Source of the DNA: Cladorhizidae sp. MBARI D1340-BT2
Taxonomy: Eukaryota; Porifera; Demospongiae; Poecilosclerida; Cladorhizidae
Assembly: GCA_028752905.1 (NCBI GenBank)
Contig: JAQNBH010000010.1
Coordinates: 13,473,984 to 13,537,983 of the forward strand
Direction: 5' to 3'
Length of the DNA stretch: 64,000 bases
Shown: positions 1-11,137 of the stretch, piece by piece
Layout of the letters: each line of letters starts with the position of its first letter
Numbering within the stretch: the stretch's first letter is position 1
Position numbers and translations under genes: made by a program
Notes under the pieces: model-generated
Told to the model about the DNA's origin: nothing
The model's database searches: none
Seen by the model: the letters and a program-made list of their open reading frames with translations, nothing else

Positions 1-1393
1 AAATGTGTACCTAATTGGCAGACTGTGCAGGGTATTCAAGGGTAGGGGGATCTGGGGGAAGCAAGAGCTTCTTCCCAAACTGCCTGAACAACATCATAAT
101 TGGAAATGATGCTGCTCAGTGAGGACGCCCTGACTGTCCACCTAGTGGGACAGAGGGTTCTAAAACCAGTTGTTCCAGGACTAATTTCTGCCTTAATCTT
201 GTTTAAAAAGCCTTCTCGCCGAGGTGAGTATTTAAGCAGTTTAGATATTTCAAAAGTAGTATCTAGAGTATTCCTCAGAATTTGATTATTCTTGATGGTA
301 TCTCCAGCAGCTAAATTTAAAGCATGACCATAGCAATGGACAAAAATAGCTGGTGACTCTTCTCCACAAATTTGAGTAGAAGTCCCACCCCTTATACCAC
401 ACATGTTTGCAGCACCATCATAGCATTGAGCACGACAGTTATGAATGCTAAGACTCATACGACCAATCACATCCTTCAAACTACCAACCAAGACATCTGC
501 TTTTATGGACTCAACATGGTCAAGGCCATAGAAGTCTTCATGGGGTTGAAAATCATCATCAACCCACCGAAAGCAAATTACGAATTGCTCCTTATATTGG
601 ATGCATCCGACACTTCATCAGCCATTAGGGCAAAATACTTGGCTTGCTGGATAGAACTGGCTATATCTCGAAGAATATGTAATGCCATTATTTTAATAAC
701 TTCATTTTGTATTTGGGGACTAGTATATTTATCAGTTTTCTTACTTAACATGGCCGATATTGCAGGATCGTCCAATGCACGAAGATGCATTAATTGCATG
801 AAGTTACTGGCAACTTCATCACCAGCACCACGAAAACCTATTCCTTGTCTAGCTAGGAATTGAATATTCTGAGGTATCTTGATAAGGTACTCTCTGTTCA
901 CGGCTTTTTGCAAAGCATGTTGAGAAGATAACATACTTCCAACATCACTAGTCGTACCTGGTATAGTGATCACTAAATCGGTAGCTGCTTTATGATATTT
1001 TCTGCTCTCATGTTTGTTGAAACATCGAGTTCTATCCTTCCAGTTACTGAACCCAGACAAAAAGGTTGAGTCTGCATGTTTCCTTATCATCTTCAGTTTA
1101 CCTAAAATATATACTAGCTGTGAAATATGGAATGATTGCTGCCAATATGAGTGGCAGCTAGGCTTACTAGCAGAAGCTGCCCCACTGTATCTTACCTGTT
1201 TGGATTGCTTGCACACACGTGAAACAATAAACCATGTCTCGTAGTGAAGCCATTTCCATTGGTTGAACCAAGCGCTCTGAAAAGAGCGATAAGAGATATT
1301 GGTTCGGCCGAAAGATCGCTTAGGAAAACTAAAGTTAGTTGGTTGAGTCGGATGATCGGGAAGCTTAGGACAATTTGGTAACCTGGAAGCCAT
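1..1393 (-). pseudogene. hAT-family transposase (ZMYM1/TTF-type), broken
   Basis: Two minus-strand reading frames (578-1393 and 36-491) together resemble a ZMYM1-like hAT transposase. The first frame starts at an ATG at 1393. It has the WFNQWKWLHY and GFSNWKDRT signatures of a TTF-type zinc-finger region, then ends MADEVSDASN, the usual block around the first catalytic Asp. The second frame carries CYDGAANM (second Asp block) and VHCYGHALNLA, the conserved C-x-x-H motif of this family. The frames are separated by a stop near 578 and an indel beside it, after which the reading continues in another phase. A further stop at 36-38 and the window edge remove the C-terminal Glu region. Some TTF zinc-ligand cysteines are also not visible. 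The element is therefore inactive. Family assignment is from motif recognition. Confidence 0.8.
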
Positions 1394-1680
1394 GCTGAAA
1401 AGACGAACTCTGACTATCTTTAATTAAATATTAATTTAATAATTTTTATCCATTGCTACTAGGCACATAGGTAGGCTAGTTGTCCTTCAGTGTACTTCTA
1501 TTCATGTCTCACCATATGATACTGTGAAGTAAAAAAAAAAAATAATAAATAAAAAAAATTTAAAAAAATTAAAAAAAATTTAAAAAAATGTGTGTGGTTT
1601 TCGTGAAGTAGGCGTGTTCGGTCCAAACCTATACGGCAATTGCCGTATAGGCCGTTGCGGCTCCTACGGCCATGCGTATA
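1394..1680. other. AT-rich spacer 5' of the hAT gene
   Basis: No coding signal. It holds an A-rich low-complexity tract (about 1,531-1,590) and, at 1,628-1,651, a perfect palindrome described separately. It may contain the left terminus of the hAT element, but I could not define terminal repeats or a target duplication. Confidence 0.5.
1628..1651. repeat. Perfect 24-bp palindrome
   Basis: The half-site CCTATACGGCAA is followed directly by its exact reverse complement, with no spacer. Related words (CCTACGGC, CGTATAGG) follow within 35 bp. It lies upstream of the hAT start codon, so it may be part of a transposase-binding terminus. Confidence 0.85.
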
Positions 1681-1765
1681 GGATCAAATTGGGGTAACGG
1701 TGACAACTCAATCCTGGCTACCATAGCTAGCTACAATAGAACTATCTTTGATCCTCGTTGCCAGT
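1681..1765 (-). pseudogene. gypsy gag start and primer-binding-site remnant (left of copy A)
   Basis: A short minus-strand stretch starting at an ATG (1,722-1,724) encodes MVARIELSPLPQFDP. This is the same N-terminus as the gag frames at 44,925 and 59,213. Between it and the repeat unit is a sequence reading, on the minus strand, TGGCAACGAGGATC, a TGG-starting primer-binding-site-like motif. Gag is cut after about 15 codons, so only the 5' end of the internal region survives here. Confidence 0.75.
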
Positions 1766-2025
1766 TGTGGTGTTTAGGTGGCTATGGTATTAGGAGGCAG
1801 AGATAACTTGTGAATCAAGAGACAAGATATATTCCAATCACATGCATACCACACACTAATACAATCCATGTGACGTAACAACATATGACATATGATGATA
1901 ATGTGACGTATATAATAACTAAATAATTTAGTTGATTTTGCTGGTGTGACCAATTGCTACTTTTATCAAGCAGAATGAAGCTTACCTCTGACAATGTCAA
2001 ATCATCGCTTTTCTATCATGTTAAT
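1766..2025 (-). repeat. LTR-edge sequence of the gypsy family (copy A)
   Basis: About 260 bp starting TGTGGTGTTTAGG are shared by all three units, and the first 70 bp also occur at 43,331-43,401 next to unrelated flanking DNA. Having one edge beside a primer-binding site and the same edge beside flanking DNA is what 5' and 3' LTR ends look like. On the minus strand it ends CACCACA, giving the standard CA terminus. After 2,025 copy A diverges from copies B and C because of a deletion. Confidence 0.6.
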
Positions 2026-3180
2026 AACACTGTATGTATGAAAGTTATGTCTCTGACAGATATACAATGTAACTGAAGCGAAGATCTTCAAGTAATTTAT
2101 CTTTCCCAAGTAAAATTACTGACTATGAAGCAGCACTTCACTAACTAGCCACTTAGTCTAAGTTTGGTGACTAAACTTCCAATATCATTAAGTTCCACAT
2201 CCCCACAGCATCGACCAAGATAATCTTACTGTTGTGCTATAAAATAAGCCATGCAAATTGGAGGATAAATTAGTCAATTTGCAAGAATCTGCCACTCAAA
2301 GTTGATGCAGTCAAAAAGTAACCTTGAAAAAGCCCACTCACGGGTAAATTTTGGAAAATAGTGATAAATTGGATGACACCAAAACCTAAGCCATGTGGAA
2401 TGGAAGTACTGGCCTCTGTGTGTGGTAAATCTGTCATCAATGAAGCCCTACTACAGATGCAAGTGATACTGATGCAATGCCCGAAGAGACAGACCACATT
2501 AAATAATGAGTGTACGACACAAGTGGTCAGTACAAGTTTATCCAACTCTCTCTGTATAATAAGATATTATATTATATTAACAAACTTTCAGCTCGTTGTA
2601 TAACAATGTAAGGTAATAGTTGTTTTATTTACATATTACTGCCTCTATAGAGCAAGCTGGTTCTCCAGATTTAGAGAGTTAAATAACTTTTCAGCTATTG
2701 CAAATGTCAGTGATGACATTTTAAGTGACAATGGAAACTTTGCAATTGTTTTAGTTGCAAAAACATCATTATTTAATTACTAATTATTTGAATTAACCAT
2801 GAATATGTCTAACAAGACAGTGTCCCTGTCCCGCCATATTAGTCTCATGCTCATTTGCCATATTAGTCTCGCCTGTTATTTTAATTTTTTTAATTTATTT
2901 ATTATTTTTTATATATTTTTTTAATTGATGCAAATACAAGCGCAAATGCATAGGAATGGCTAATAGCAACCAAATGCTAGTGTTATTAAAGCCACCCTAT
3001 ATAGTTTAATGGGATGCACACATAAGAGATGAATAAGTAAAATAGTCTGATAAAATATAATAATCACAAAGATATTGAATATATAATAGGGATTAAGATT
3101 GATAAGGTGATCATGGGTTATGCTTAAAGGAATTAATATTAGGAGCAAACACAACAAAGTCAGGTAAATTATTCCATATT
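2026..3180. other. Non-coding stretch of repeat unit A
   Basis: Short frames exist on both strands at 2,270-2,603 and are kept in all three copies. They overlap each other antisense and match no family I know, and the copies are too similar for conservation to mean anything. From 2,870 to 2,930 the sequence is T-rich low complexity. Two early copies of the ATATTAGTCTC motif sit at 2,836-2,875. Confidence 0.5.
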
Positions 3181-3185
3181 CCTAT

Positions 3186-3405
3186 TCCGTATTAGTCTCA
3201 CCTGACATAATTATTAGTCTCACCTGACATATTAGTCTCACCTGCCATATTGTCTCACTTGTCATATTAGTCTCACTTGCCATATAAATCTCACCTGTCA
3301 TATTAGTCTCACCTGCCATTAGTCTCACCTGCCATATTGTCTCATCTGACATATTAGTCCCACCTGCCATATCTCACCTGTCATATTAGTCTCACCTGCC
3401 ATAAC
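3186..3405. repeat. Minisatellite, ~18-bp unit (copy A)
   Basis: About a dozen imperfect tandem copies of TATTAGTCTCACCTGCCA, with variants TGACA, TGTCA and shortened units. The array recurs at 46,569-46,787 and 60,850-61,068 with nearly the same unit order, so it predates the duplication. Single copies of the core (TAATATGGCAAGT on the other strand) continue at 3,480-3,500 and 3,609-3,625. Confidence 0.9.
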
Positions 3406-3945
3406 TGAATATGAATGTGTTGCATGTGTATATACACAAGCTATATATAAATTGCAGTTAAAACATGGGAGGAGTATCTAATATGGCAAGTAACTTGTCA
3501 ACCCTCATTTCTCTCAGAAAATTGTTGTTGTTTGTTTTTAATATTAAATTTTTCTCTCTAGCTATAGAAATAGATTTTTTTAGCAACAAATCTATCATCA
3601 TGGGAGAAGTAATATGGCAAGTGAGAATACTTGCCATTTACTAATCACAATTAGATGAACAATTTTTCTTTGGTTTTGCTTCTCTGGATGATGGAGTGGT
3701 AGAAGGACAGGGTCAGAGCATATATATGTGGTTCCTCAGCACCATCCTACAATTTCACTTGTGCAAAACTTGAATTAAACAATAAACATATTTCCAGGTC
3801 AACCATGATATCCTAGGAAGACCACCAGAAAGTTTAGGATCTCCCAGTATTTCACAGATATGGAGAACTAAGAGAGTTTATTGCATGAAAATGAGTTACC
3901 CAGAAAAAAATCCCAACAAGAACAAACAGATTCAGTCTTAATTAT

Positions 3946-4425
3946 TTAAGTGGCACCCAATTCCCTGTCGAAACAACTGCCACAGTTCCACTCCTCCTCC
4001 CGGTTGATGATGGCTGATGGTGGTATCTGTGCACATGATTGGTGGAACCATTCACTACACTTGCTGCACTGTGCCACTGTGAGGGCACGGTCATGGGGTT
4101 GTCTGCAAACAGAGATCAATGGTTCCCTGAGAACAGTCTTGAGCTTCTTGCTTGTGGCTTCCTGTCGGCATCCTTGAACAGGGAATCGTTTGATGTGAGA
4201 TGTCTGGAAAGATCTCATCAGGTGGGACCGCATCAAATGTTATTGTTGATGGGTCCACACCATTGCATAATGCGGTTGCAACAGCAATGGCAAATAAACC
4301 ACAGGCGCATTGCCTCCAGCCTGTTGATGCATGTATGGTTTCTGTATGGTCAGGTGGCTTCCTTAATAGAATTCCATCCATGCCAGGCATTTTAGTGTAT
4401 CCAGTTCTGCAATGATCCAACAACA
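3946..4425 (-). pseudogene. Ulp1 Cys box plus PHD finger exon (copy A)
   Basis: The last exon of the Ginger-like gene. ACGLFAIAVATALCNGVDP matches the catalytic-Cys box of C48/Ulp1-like peptidases. After a frameshift shared by all copies comes MRSHLMRSFQTS and a PHD-type array (VCRQPHD, CSKCSEWFHQSC, WNCGSC). The first Cys pair is incomplete: it reads S-V-C where C-x-C is usual, so zinc binding may be impaired. A two-base insertion at about 4,305, also in copy B but not in copy C, puts the Cys box out of frame with its QQ-GG approach. Confidence 0.75.
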
Positions 4426-4429
4426 ATAA

Positions 4430-4900
4430 AGAACAAACAAACGAAACAACTATTAATTGTTTGTAGTATATAACTACTATTTATTTCACAAGAATTAATT
4501 GAATGGTAAAACGTACTGTACCTATTTTAGTGGGTTCGTTGTTGTACCATACGTGGGCATCTTGCCATTAATATTGAGCTGTGAATCATATTTAGGTGAA
4601 ATTGCCACTCTTGAAAGGCCCTGGTTCTTAATGTGATGCTTGAGTTGAGATATTACGCAAGTAAAAAATAGAGTATAGATTTCTAAGCTCACAACAGCAG
4701 TTATCAAGGAGCCCAATTTTTTAATTGAGAGGATTAAAATAAAACAACAAAGTTGGATCCAATGACATTATTCAATTTCCAATGCATGTCATAAAAGTTG
4801 TTGGAAATTGACAACAGTTAATTCTTGATCCACCTAATCAGAATGTGTAATTTTTTTTAAAGTTTAGCATATAAAATATTCTCATTCAAGTTATTTCTTA
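4430..4900 (-). other. Intron/uncertain exon between Ulp1 halves (copy A)
   Basis: A minus-strand frame at 4,522-4,716 (ending GTTTNPLK before a GTACAG donor-like site) lies between the Asp and Cys halves of the protease, so it is probably the middle exon. I could not fit its phase cleanly, and it ends at a stop, so it may be damaged. The rest is AT-rich intron. Confidence 0.35.
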
Positions 4901-4901
4901 C

Positions 4902-5657
4902 TGGTTTTTGTATAGAGGCTGTCATACACCCGCACAGTCCCCTTAGGCATTCCTATGCTGGACACACAGACCCAGAAGCCGCCAAGTATTCATGATTTGG
5001 ATATAATCCCAAACCGGAGTTCCAGTTATTGAGCCTCCACTTCCTGGTGCCACATACCTAATGGACTGGAAGCCACCCATCTTTGGAAACTGATTGCGAA
5101 GTAGAGCCTGCACCTCATCTATGTGTGTGTCCTCTAGCCATGCTTCAGACAGCAGAAATTAAAAAAAGTCATCAAGGAATTTTCTGTAACGGACAGGTTG
5201 TTTGCAAGGCAAGGGTTTTCCAAGCATTCTAGGCACAAGTTGTGTAACACTGGTTACAACACAGTCTGATGTTGGCTCACTAGAGAGAGGTGTGTTTCTA
5301 TCAGGTGGTGAGGACTGGACTATCTTTCTTAGTCTGTCAAATGAGTAGGCACTGCCTCTTCTCTGGACTCCCAGGGGAACCTGCATCACTCAACTCATCA
5401 GATAGTCCAAGGTTGTTCGAACTGGTGTTGTGTGACTGGATGGATGAAGGTATCTCATGTTGAACTGGCAACTCTCTAGTTAAGTAAGGCTTCAAGAGCC
5501 CGACATTAACCTTAACCTTCATTTGGGTTGTTATCCTACTGTGTGCAGAGTCCCTTGGGTGAGACATCAACGATTACATAGGGTCCCAACCAGTCCTGGG
5601 CCAGCCTGTCTCGTTTTCTTGATACCTTCCTTGCATTCCCCTTAAGGACATAATCAC
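4902..5657 (-). pseudogene. Integrase C-terminal domain, spacer and Ulp1 N-terminal exon (copy A)
   Basis: Acceptor CATAG at 5,658 and donor GTAAGA at 4,901. It encodes GDYVLKGNARK and WLGPYVIVDV (SH3-like integrase C-terminal domain), a Ser/Pro-rich spacer, then SEAWLEDTHIDEVQALL and the Ulp1 core strand (GGFQSIRYV, DYIQIMNT, VYDSLY). A TAA lies in frame after DDFF at about 5,160. A one-base insertion at 4,984, shared with copy B, shifts the frame between IQIMNT and the Asp strand. The position where Ulp1 enzymes carry His-Trp reads Phe-Trp in copy C, so the catalytic His seems lost. Confidence 0.7.
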
Positions 5658-6951
5658 CTATGATAGTCAACAGGTTAGTAATATAAAATTAAAACATCCA
5701 GTAAAGGTCGAGCGACAGATAAAAATATATCACAAGAAAACAGACAAGGACATTCTAAAATTTATCAAAACTCCGAAATACATCTATCCAGAAAATTTTA
5801 TTATTCTTGGCCTTTCGATTTTTTCTCAGAAACAACAATGGGACTCTAATTTCATTCAGCTTATATAAAGGCACACATTAAAGGTACACATTAATTCATA
5901 ACAACATACCTGTTGCAAAAGTAAAGCGCTTTAAGCCTCTTTTTTGCTTGGAATCGAAATAAGCTTTATGCTTCGCTTTAGCTTCTTCAAATTTTCAACC
6001 ATATCTTCTCATCCATGATATGTACCTATGTGATTACAAAGTAAAACAGATCTGTAACATGATTTTTTGGGAGTGCATCAAACATTTTTATTCAACTATT
6101 TGTCCCCCATTTTTTGTTACAAAAAAGTGTCAGCAATTCCATGTCACATATTTATGTTTGCCACATGCTTCTCCAAATTAGATTGTACGCTTCAGGAGAC
6201 ATAGTGAGTGAGATGTTTTCATAGAGAAGCTACTGCTCATTCTCATGTTCTGCATTGGTGGCTATGGAACCCCTAACTCTTCGGTAGAACATCAACACAA
6301 ATGGCTGTTGCTTTGTTGAAGACTGGACACTTGTATTGATACCATAACTTGTGGGGAGTACATATCTACATAAGTACACAAACATCATACATAGAAATCA
6401 TAACTACAAGCAGCACATTCAAGGTATATGCATCCTTTAGCTTAAGGCTTACAACAAAAACCACGTCTATATTTTTAGTATATAAGAATTTGGAAAATAA
6501 TATACCGTATTGCAATTTAGAGATTTTGAGCTCCATAAATGTATAATACGCTCCTAGTTTTGCATTTCATAATAAGTACCACTAATTATAACAAGATCGG
6601 TTAGCACTTTTCTGTGCACTATCCTGACCATCCAGTACCCTCTGCACATTTTTGTTTGCACTCCTGATACTTCTCTGATCGATTCCTGCGTCTTCGCTAG
6701 TAGGCTTTAAGCACTTTCGAATGGTCACACTGTAGTCAGCTTCTTTCTTGCTAGTAAACCGTCTGGCTTTTGGCTGCAATATGCACGCGGAATGTTTTGT
6801 GCGATAAAAAAGGTTGCCGAGTATGTTTTGCGGATAACAATACACTCGCAAAACTTAATCAAATTTTGTAGCAATACGGTAGCAATAACTACTAATAATC
6901 TAATTTTTTATGCCTTTTCATCATTAATTTTTTAAATATGTGTGTGTGTGT

Positions 6952-6974
6952 GGGAGGGGTGGGGGGTGGGTGGG
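6952..6974 (+). repeat. G-quadruplex-type G-tract (copy A)
   Basis: Five runs of three to six G separated by single A or T, following a short GT repeat. This fits the canonical four-tract quadruplex pattern with one-base loops. It lies in an intron of the Ginger-like gene and is repeated at 50,331-50,353. Confidence 0.7.
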
Positions 6975-7309
6975 TGTTTCAGTGTGAGAGGATTCATTGG
7001 AGAGATTCTGGTGAGATTTTCTGGGTTAATCACAGATTAGCATGAAATGTGATATTGGGTGGTGGTAATAGTAGAAATCTCTCTATTTATTAACAAACTG
7101 TCAATCTTGAAAAATAATTATTAAATATTGGTAGCTTACTTGTTCCAGTCAGATTGAGCATCGTTTGTATACTTGGACAGTGCCCTCTTAAGAGATTGAT
7201 TAGTCCGCTCATCTTGGCCATTGCTCTGAGGGTGATGATATGCTGAACATACCATCTGCTTCACTCCAAAAGCAGTCAAGACAACATCATTGAGCTGATA
7301 AGTTCACAC

Positions 7310-8083
7310 AAACAGAACATTACGCTGCATGAATATTTATCAAAAGGAAGCAGGAGGAAATTTCCAGAGAATCAAGACTAAAGTCGCTAATAAAATTTTC
7401 TTAAATTGTGTTAAGTCTGCCTTGTACTGAATAGTCTAACTTTGCTCTTGTAAACAAATCCAACACATTTTCCTTGATTAATTTTCACTTCTCAGACTAT
7501 GTAACCAAAACTTCTTTCTGGCCAAGACACGCTTTGTTCTTGCCAGATCCAAGTTCCCGGTCCGACGCCTGAACCTCTTCTAACCTTCCTGGCTAGAACC
7601 TCTCTTCAGACCAAACAAAAAACACAGCACCCTTTGCGTGTCGCTGATTAGCAAGAGTCTAGTGCTAATATATCCCAAGGACAACGAATCAATGACAATA
7701 TCAAGTGCTCTTACTCAATAACAATTCGTACTCAATAAAGACAACTCTCACTTTTTAATGCCCTCTCTCAATAGTATACAAAGTTCAGTCCTTTTATAAT
7801 TACAAGCTACTTGTTCAGTTTGACGTCACTTGTCTCCAAGGTGACTTTGTGGTAACCTATCAGGAGCTCGCTCCCGAATCCATGCAAGAGTTTCGTCATC
7901 TGTGTTCTCCTCCCAAGGTCGAACTCGCGATCGTTGATATCTTCCCACGTTCTCTGCATTCGTGTGGTTTGCCACATTCTCCCCATTCATCTTGTGGTTT
8001 GCCACGTTCTCCCCATTTGTCTTGTGGTTTGTAGGAGCCAGGAATCTACCTGTCAGAGGTTTCTCTGACAGACCACATACATG
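7310..8083. other. Insert-like stretch between integrase exons (copy A)
   Basis: No integrase coding. It contains three tandem copies of a ~30-bp unit (TTGTGGTTTGCCAC plus TTCTCCCCAT, about 7,960-8,033) and a short stem, CTGTCAGAG...CTCTGACAG, at about 8,050-8,071. Base composition is less AT-rich than its surroundings. It could be an inserted solo LTR or another non-autonomous element. No terminal repeats could be proved. Confidence 0.4.
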
Positions 8084-8825
8084 TCATGTCATGAACACAG
8101 ATGGCAACAGTTTTATTAAGTTAGTTAGCTGGTATATAAATTCATTCCCCTGATCCATTATAATTTTTGGGGGAGGACCATAACTGTAGATGAGCTCGAG
8201 TAGAATGCTTGCGACATCACCAGCTGACTTGGACTTGATTGGCCGAGCAAATACCCACTTGGTAAAGAGATCTGTAACAGTGCAGACATCTATGGCCTTC
8301 GTCTGTGGCCGCAAATGGGCCAATGAGGTCTATATCCAAAATCTCCCATCTGTAAGTATTTGCAACATGATTTTAAGCAAATCAGATGTGCCTGTAATTA
8401 CCTGATTTTATGCAGTTTAATTATTATATAGTGCATAAGATTTGGATTGGTAAAGGATCATCTAACTTGTTTGATCATAATTGACATAATATAAAATAAA
8501 ATTAATCAAAAAATTATTCAATTTCAATTTAATCTGTGTTTTTTAATCTGTGTATATACCCCTATATACTAACTTCTCCAATATCAGACCTATTCATGCA
8601 GCCTAAAAATTTAGGCTTCTCTTGCCTACATTTTAAAATGCGTTAGCACTCTAATGTAGGGTTGGCAGGTCAGAGGTCATTCAGCAATACAAACTAAAAC
8701 TCGCCATATACTCGATTCTATCTCTATACAGACCCTAAAAAAGGTATGTTGCAGTAATCCTTCCAACAATATAGCACACAGAAGTGCAGTTCTCCAAACT
8801 AAAAAAAAAGTCGGAAAAATGATGC

Positions 8826-8839
8826 ATCATCAGCAGCAG

Positions 8840-8879
<40 letters not shown>
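8826..8879. repeat. (ATC)n microsatellite (copy A)
   Basis: CAG-CAG-CAG followed by an uninterrupted ATC run. The counterpart in copy B (52,206-52,269) is longer and has a CGT interruption, so the array length changed after duplication. Confidence 0.9.
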
Positions 8880-9374
8880 TTATTGGCTGCATAGATTTCA
8901 TTTATTTTTATGCCATTTTGTAGAGCGCTATCTGGGAAGGTGCCTTTTGGTATCGCTTTAGAGAGCTACTAAAAAAGGCGACTTCCAGTTGATTTTTGCA
9001 TATATAGTTCATCTAAGATGCCATCTTTGAATGGCGTGCACAACCCAAATTGCTCGATCCTTTACCAAATCGCTGTGTTAGATGCGTTGGATTGAGGGTA
9101 TGGCTTTTGCAGTGAAGAATCAAAGAAGGATTGCTGAATGTAGTTACTGATGGAGGAAGCATTTTAGGATTGTTCCTTATGGCATTCCAAACCACTAGAC
9201 CAATCTGTCCCAAACTTGTCATGCATGCATACCAACTTGACCTGGGGAGTAACCTGGGCTAGGTCTGACCAGGACACTCCTCTTTGTGTGGGCATTGCAG
9301 CATCAAAACAGTATTCCAATTAACGAAAGCTTTAAAAAATAGTATTTAAAAAACTTTACTAAATAAAAGGACAT

Positions 9375-9789
9375 GTAGGTTTGGCTTTGATATTGTGCTG
9401 TCATAACAATCACTCCATTACTGCCTCCACACAACCATAAGGGACCTCACAAACTTCAGCAATAATATATTCTTGGATAACAATCCCAAACTGCCTCTAG
9501 AAGAGACAGCAAAATTGTGATAAATAACTGATGCTAGAGAGTATATATAGCAGCACATATTCTTGCAAAACTAAGCTATAAATCTCTTCATACCTTGTGT
9601 TAGAGTAATCTGGATTTTATCATTATTTGTGATGTCCCTTGTGGTTGTGGAGGCAGTAATATAGGGATTGTTATCCAAGAATATATTATTATTGCTGAAG
9701 TTTATAATTATTTGTAAGGTCACTTGTGGTTATGTGGAGGCAGTAATGGAGTGATTGTTATGACAGAAAAATATCAAAGCCAAGTCTAC
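9375..9789. repeat. Fold-back (MITE-like) inverted repeat, copy A
   Basis: The left arm, beginning GTAGGTTTGGCTTTGATATT at 9,375, matches the reverse complement of the right arm ending at 9,789. Complementarity runs for about 120 bases with small gaps (shared words TCATAACAATCACTCC, TACTGCCTCCACA, ATTCTTGGATAACAATCC). The right arm holds a second, internal partial copy of the GGAGGCAGTAAT block. It has no coding content. It fits a non-autonomous fold-back DNA transposon within an intron of the Ginger-like gene. The copy B version is 52,766-53,180. Confidence 0.8.
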
Positions 9790-10583
9790 CTGTCATTTTA
9801 AGTTTTGTTACGTATTACTTGTATATATATTGCTATGACAATGTCTAGCTATCATATATTTCCCCAGTTAGGCCTAACGTATTTCCAATGGGCATCTTTT
9901 CTATCATTTGCACATCGTTGCTCAGTACACTTGGTCACAGTAACTTAGTTACCTGCTCAAAACTTTAATGGGATGTAACTCAGGTGCAATCGTCTTGATC
10001 ATCTGCATCTTCTGGCACTTGTGACAAGTGCTTAGCTAAAGGTATAAAAAGTAACATATTATTAGCTATATGGTTACAGCACTATTCAGAGTCAATGTGA
10101 TATAATAAATTTCAACTTCAATTAACAAATAAGTAGAATCAATACAGTATTGTTAATTTTGTTACACGATTTATGAGTTTCTTAATTAAGTTTTAAAGTT
10201 GCAAACAAAATATAATGCTCACTGCTCATAATAATTATGGTATGAATACATTTTTTCCCATTATTTTTCTTATTTCTTACAACCAGTGATATTGATGTTT
10301 ATTTAAAGCCTCATCATCACTTGCACATCCATGTTGACATTTTAATTATAGATTCTGTGCACTAAACTATCCTTACCCAACTAACAACATCTTTGGCCAT
10401 AGTAGTCCAGTAATAATCCTGTGTCAGTCGTGCTAAGGTACGCTTTTGCCCTTGGTGAGCACCATTGACGTCATGGGCCTCACGTAAGTACCATCTGATG
10501 TTCATCACTAGAGAAAAGGACCAGCCGCTTAACTGTCTCATTTGGATGGTTCATTGTGGGTTGGACGTAATACATTCTTTCAC

Positions 10584-11137
10584 CTACAATATATTAATAT
10601 TTTTACAAATGAAGTTTTTAAATATTTAAATACAGAATAAATACATCTCGGAATTTCCCATAAAACCTCTGCCCGGTCAGTGTCCCAATGACACTGTAGT
10701 CAGAGGGTCAGAGTTACAAAATACCGGTTAGGACTGAATTTCAGCCCGATCGGATTGTTACTATTACTACTACTCTACTACTACTACTACTACTACTACT
10801 GAAAAAAATCTTTATTAATGCAAATGTCGGGGAGGTCGACCAAACTCATTGAAAGTTGATTTGAGAGAATTTTTTTCTCTCCTCACTCTGGTGGTGGCGG
10901 CGATGGTCATGATAGGATGTGGATGGGTCAAAAGGGAGGGGGAATGGCTGGAAACGGTCTGAAAGGTCGGAAAAACTCTTTTTTTGTTGTGTGATTAGTA
11001 CTTATAATTATCAAGGCATTGTATAAATAATTATGGCACTCGTTTGTTATTCCCCAGCCACCAATGTTTTGAATGAATCGAGTGTTATTCTTATTCTCCC
11101 TCCCCCAATGGTTTGTGTTTTGAATGTCCAGATCGAA
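10584..11137. other. Spacer between Ginger-like and Merlin-like parts (copy A)
   Basis: No gene is recognised. It holds a TAC trinucleotide array at about 10,760-10,801. The N-terminal start of the Ginger-like protein should lie here or farther upstream, but I could not find it. Confidence 0.5.
10760..10801. repeat. (TAC)n microsatellite (copy A)
   Basis: Tandem TAC/ACT repeats with one interruption. The same array occurs in copy B at 54,146-54,191. Confidence 0.85.

Larger units (their letters stand above)
3946..10583 (-). pseudogene. Ginger-like transposase gene, copy A: H2C2-integrase-Ulp1-PHD, spliced, disabled
   Basis: Minus-strand exons can be joined by GT-AG signals and matching phases. 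10,377-10,583 and 9,953-10,035 encode an H-x5-H...CHKC zinc finger. 8,349 down to about 8,100 gives DIDLIGP and IMDQGNEF (first two catalytic Asp). 7,140-7,294 gives YHPQSNGQDERTN (catalytic Glu). 6,347-6,120 and 5,910-6,020 carry the linker. 4,902-5,657 gives GDYVLKGNARK and WLGPYVI (integrase C-terminal domain), then a spacer and the start of a Ulp1-like protease (ending VRVYDSLY). 3,946-4,420 gives ACGLFAIAVATALC (Cys box) and a PHD finger. The combination and introns resemble Ginger DNA transposons, whose transposase derives from gypsy integrase. Frameshifts or stops near 10,480, 8,300, 5,990, 5,160, 4,984, 4,305 and 4,230 make it a pseudogene. Exon edges between 8,100 and 7,300 are approximate. 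Confidence 0.75.

Noticed and set aside
2270..2603. Overlapping antisense frames of 80-124 codons kept in all three unit copies
   Set aside because: The copies are nearly identical overall, so retention is not evidence of selection. Frames overlap on both strands and match no family.
3182..3370. Minus-strand frame reading repeated TNMTSETIWQVRL-type peptides
   Set aside because: It is the 18-bp minisatellite translated in a multiple of three; not a protein gene.
3186..3405. Possible CRISPR array
   Set aside because: Units are directly tandem with no unique spacers, and this is animal DNA.
3950..4415. Plus-strand frames over the protease/PHD exon
   Set aside because: They are antisense shadows. 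Only the minus strand carries zinc-finger and Cys-box motifs.
8084..8323. Integrase core as a standalone gene of a gypsy retrotransposon
   Set aside because: It is one exon of a longer spliced gene with Ulp1 and PHD parts, and no RT or RNase H lies in line with it.
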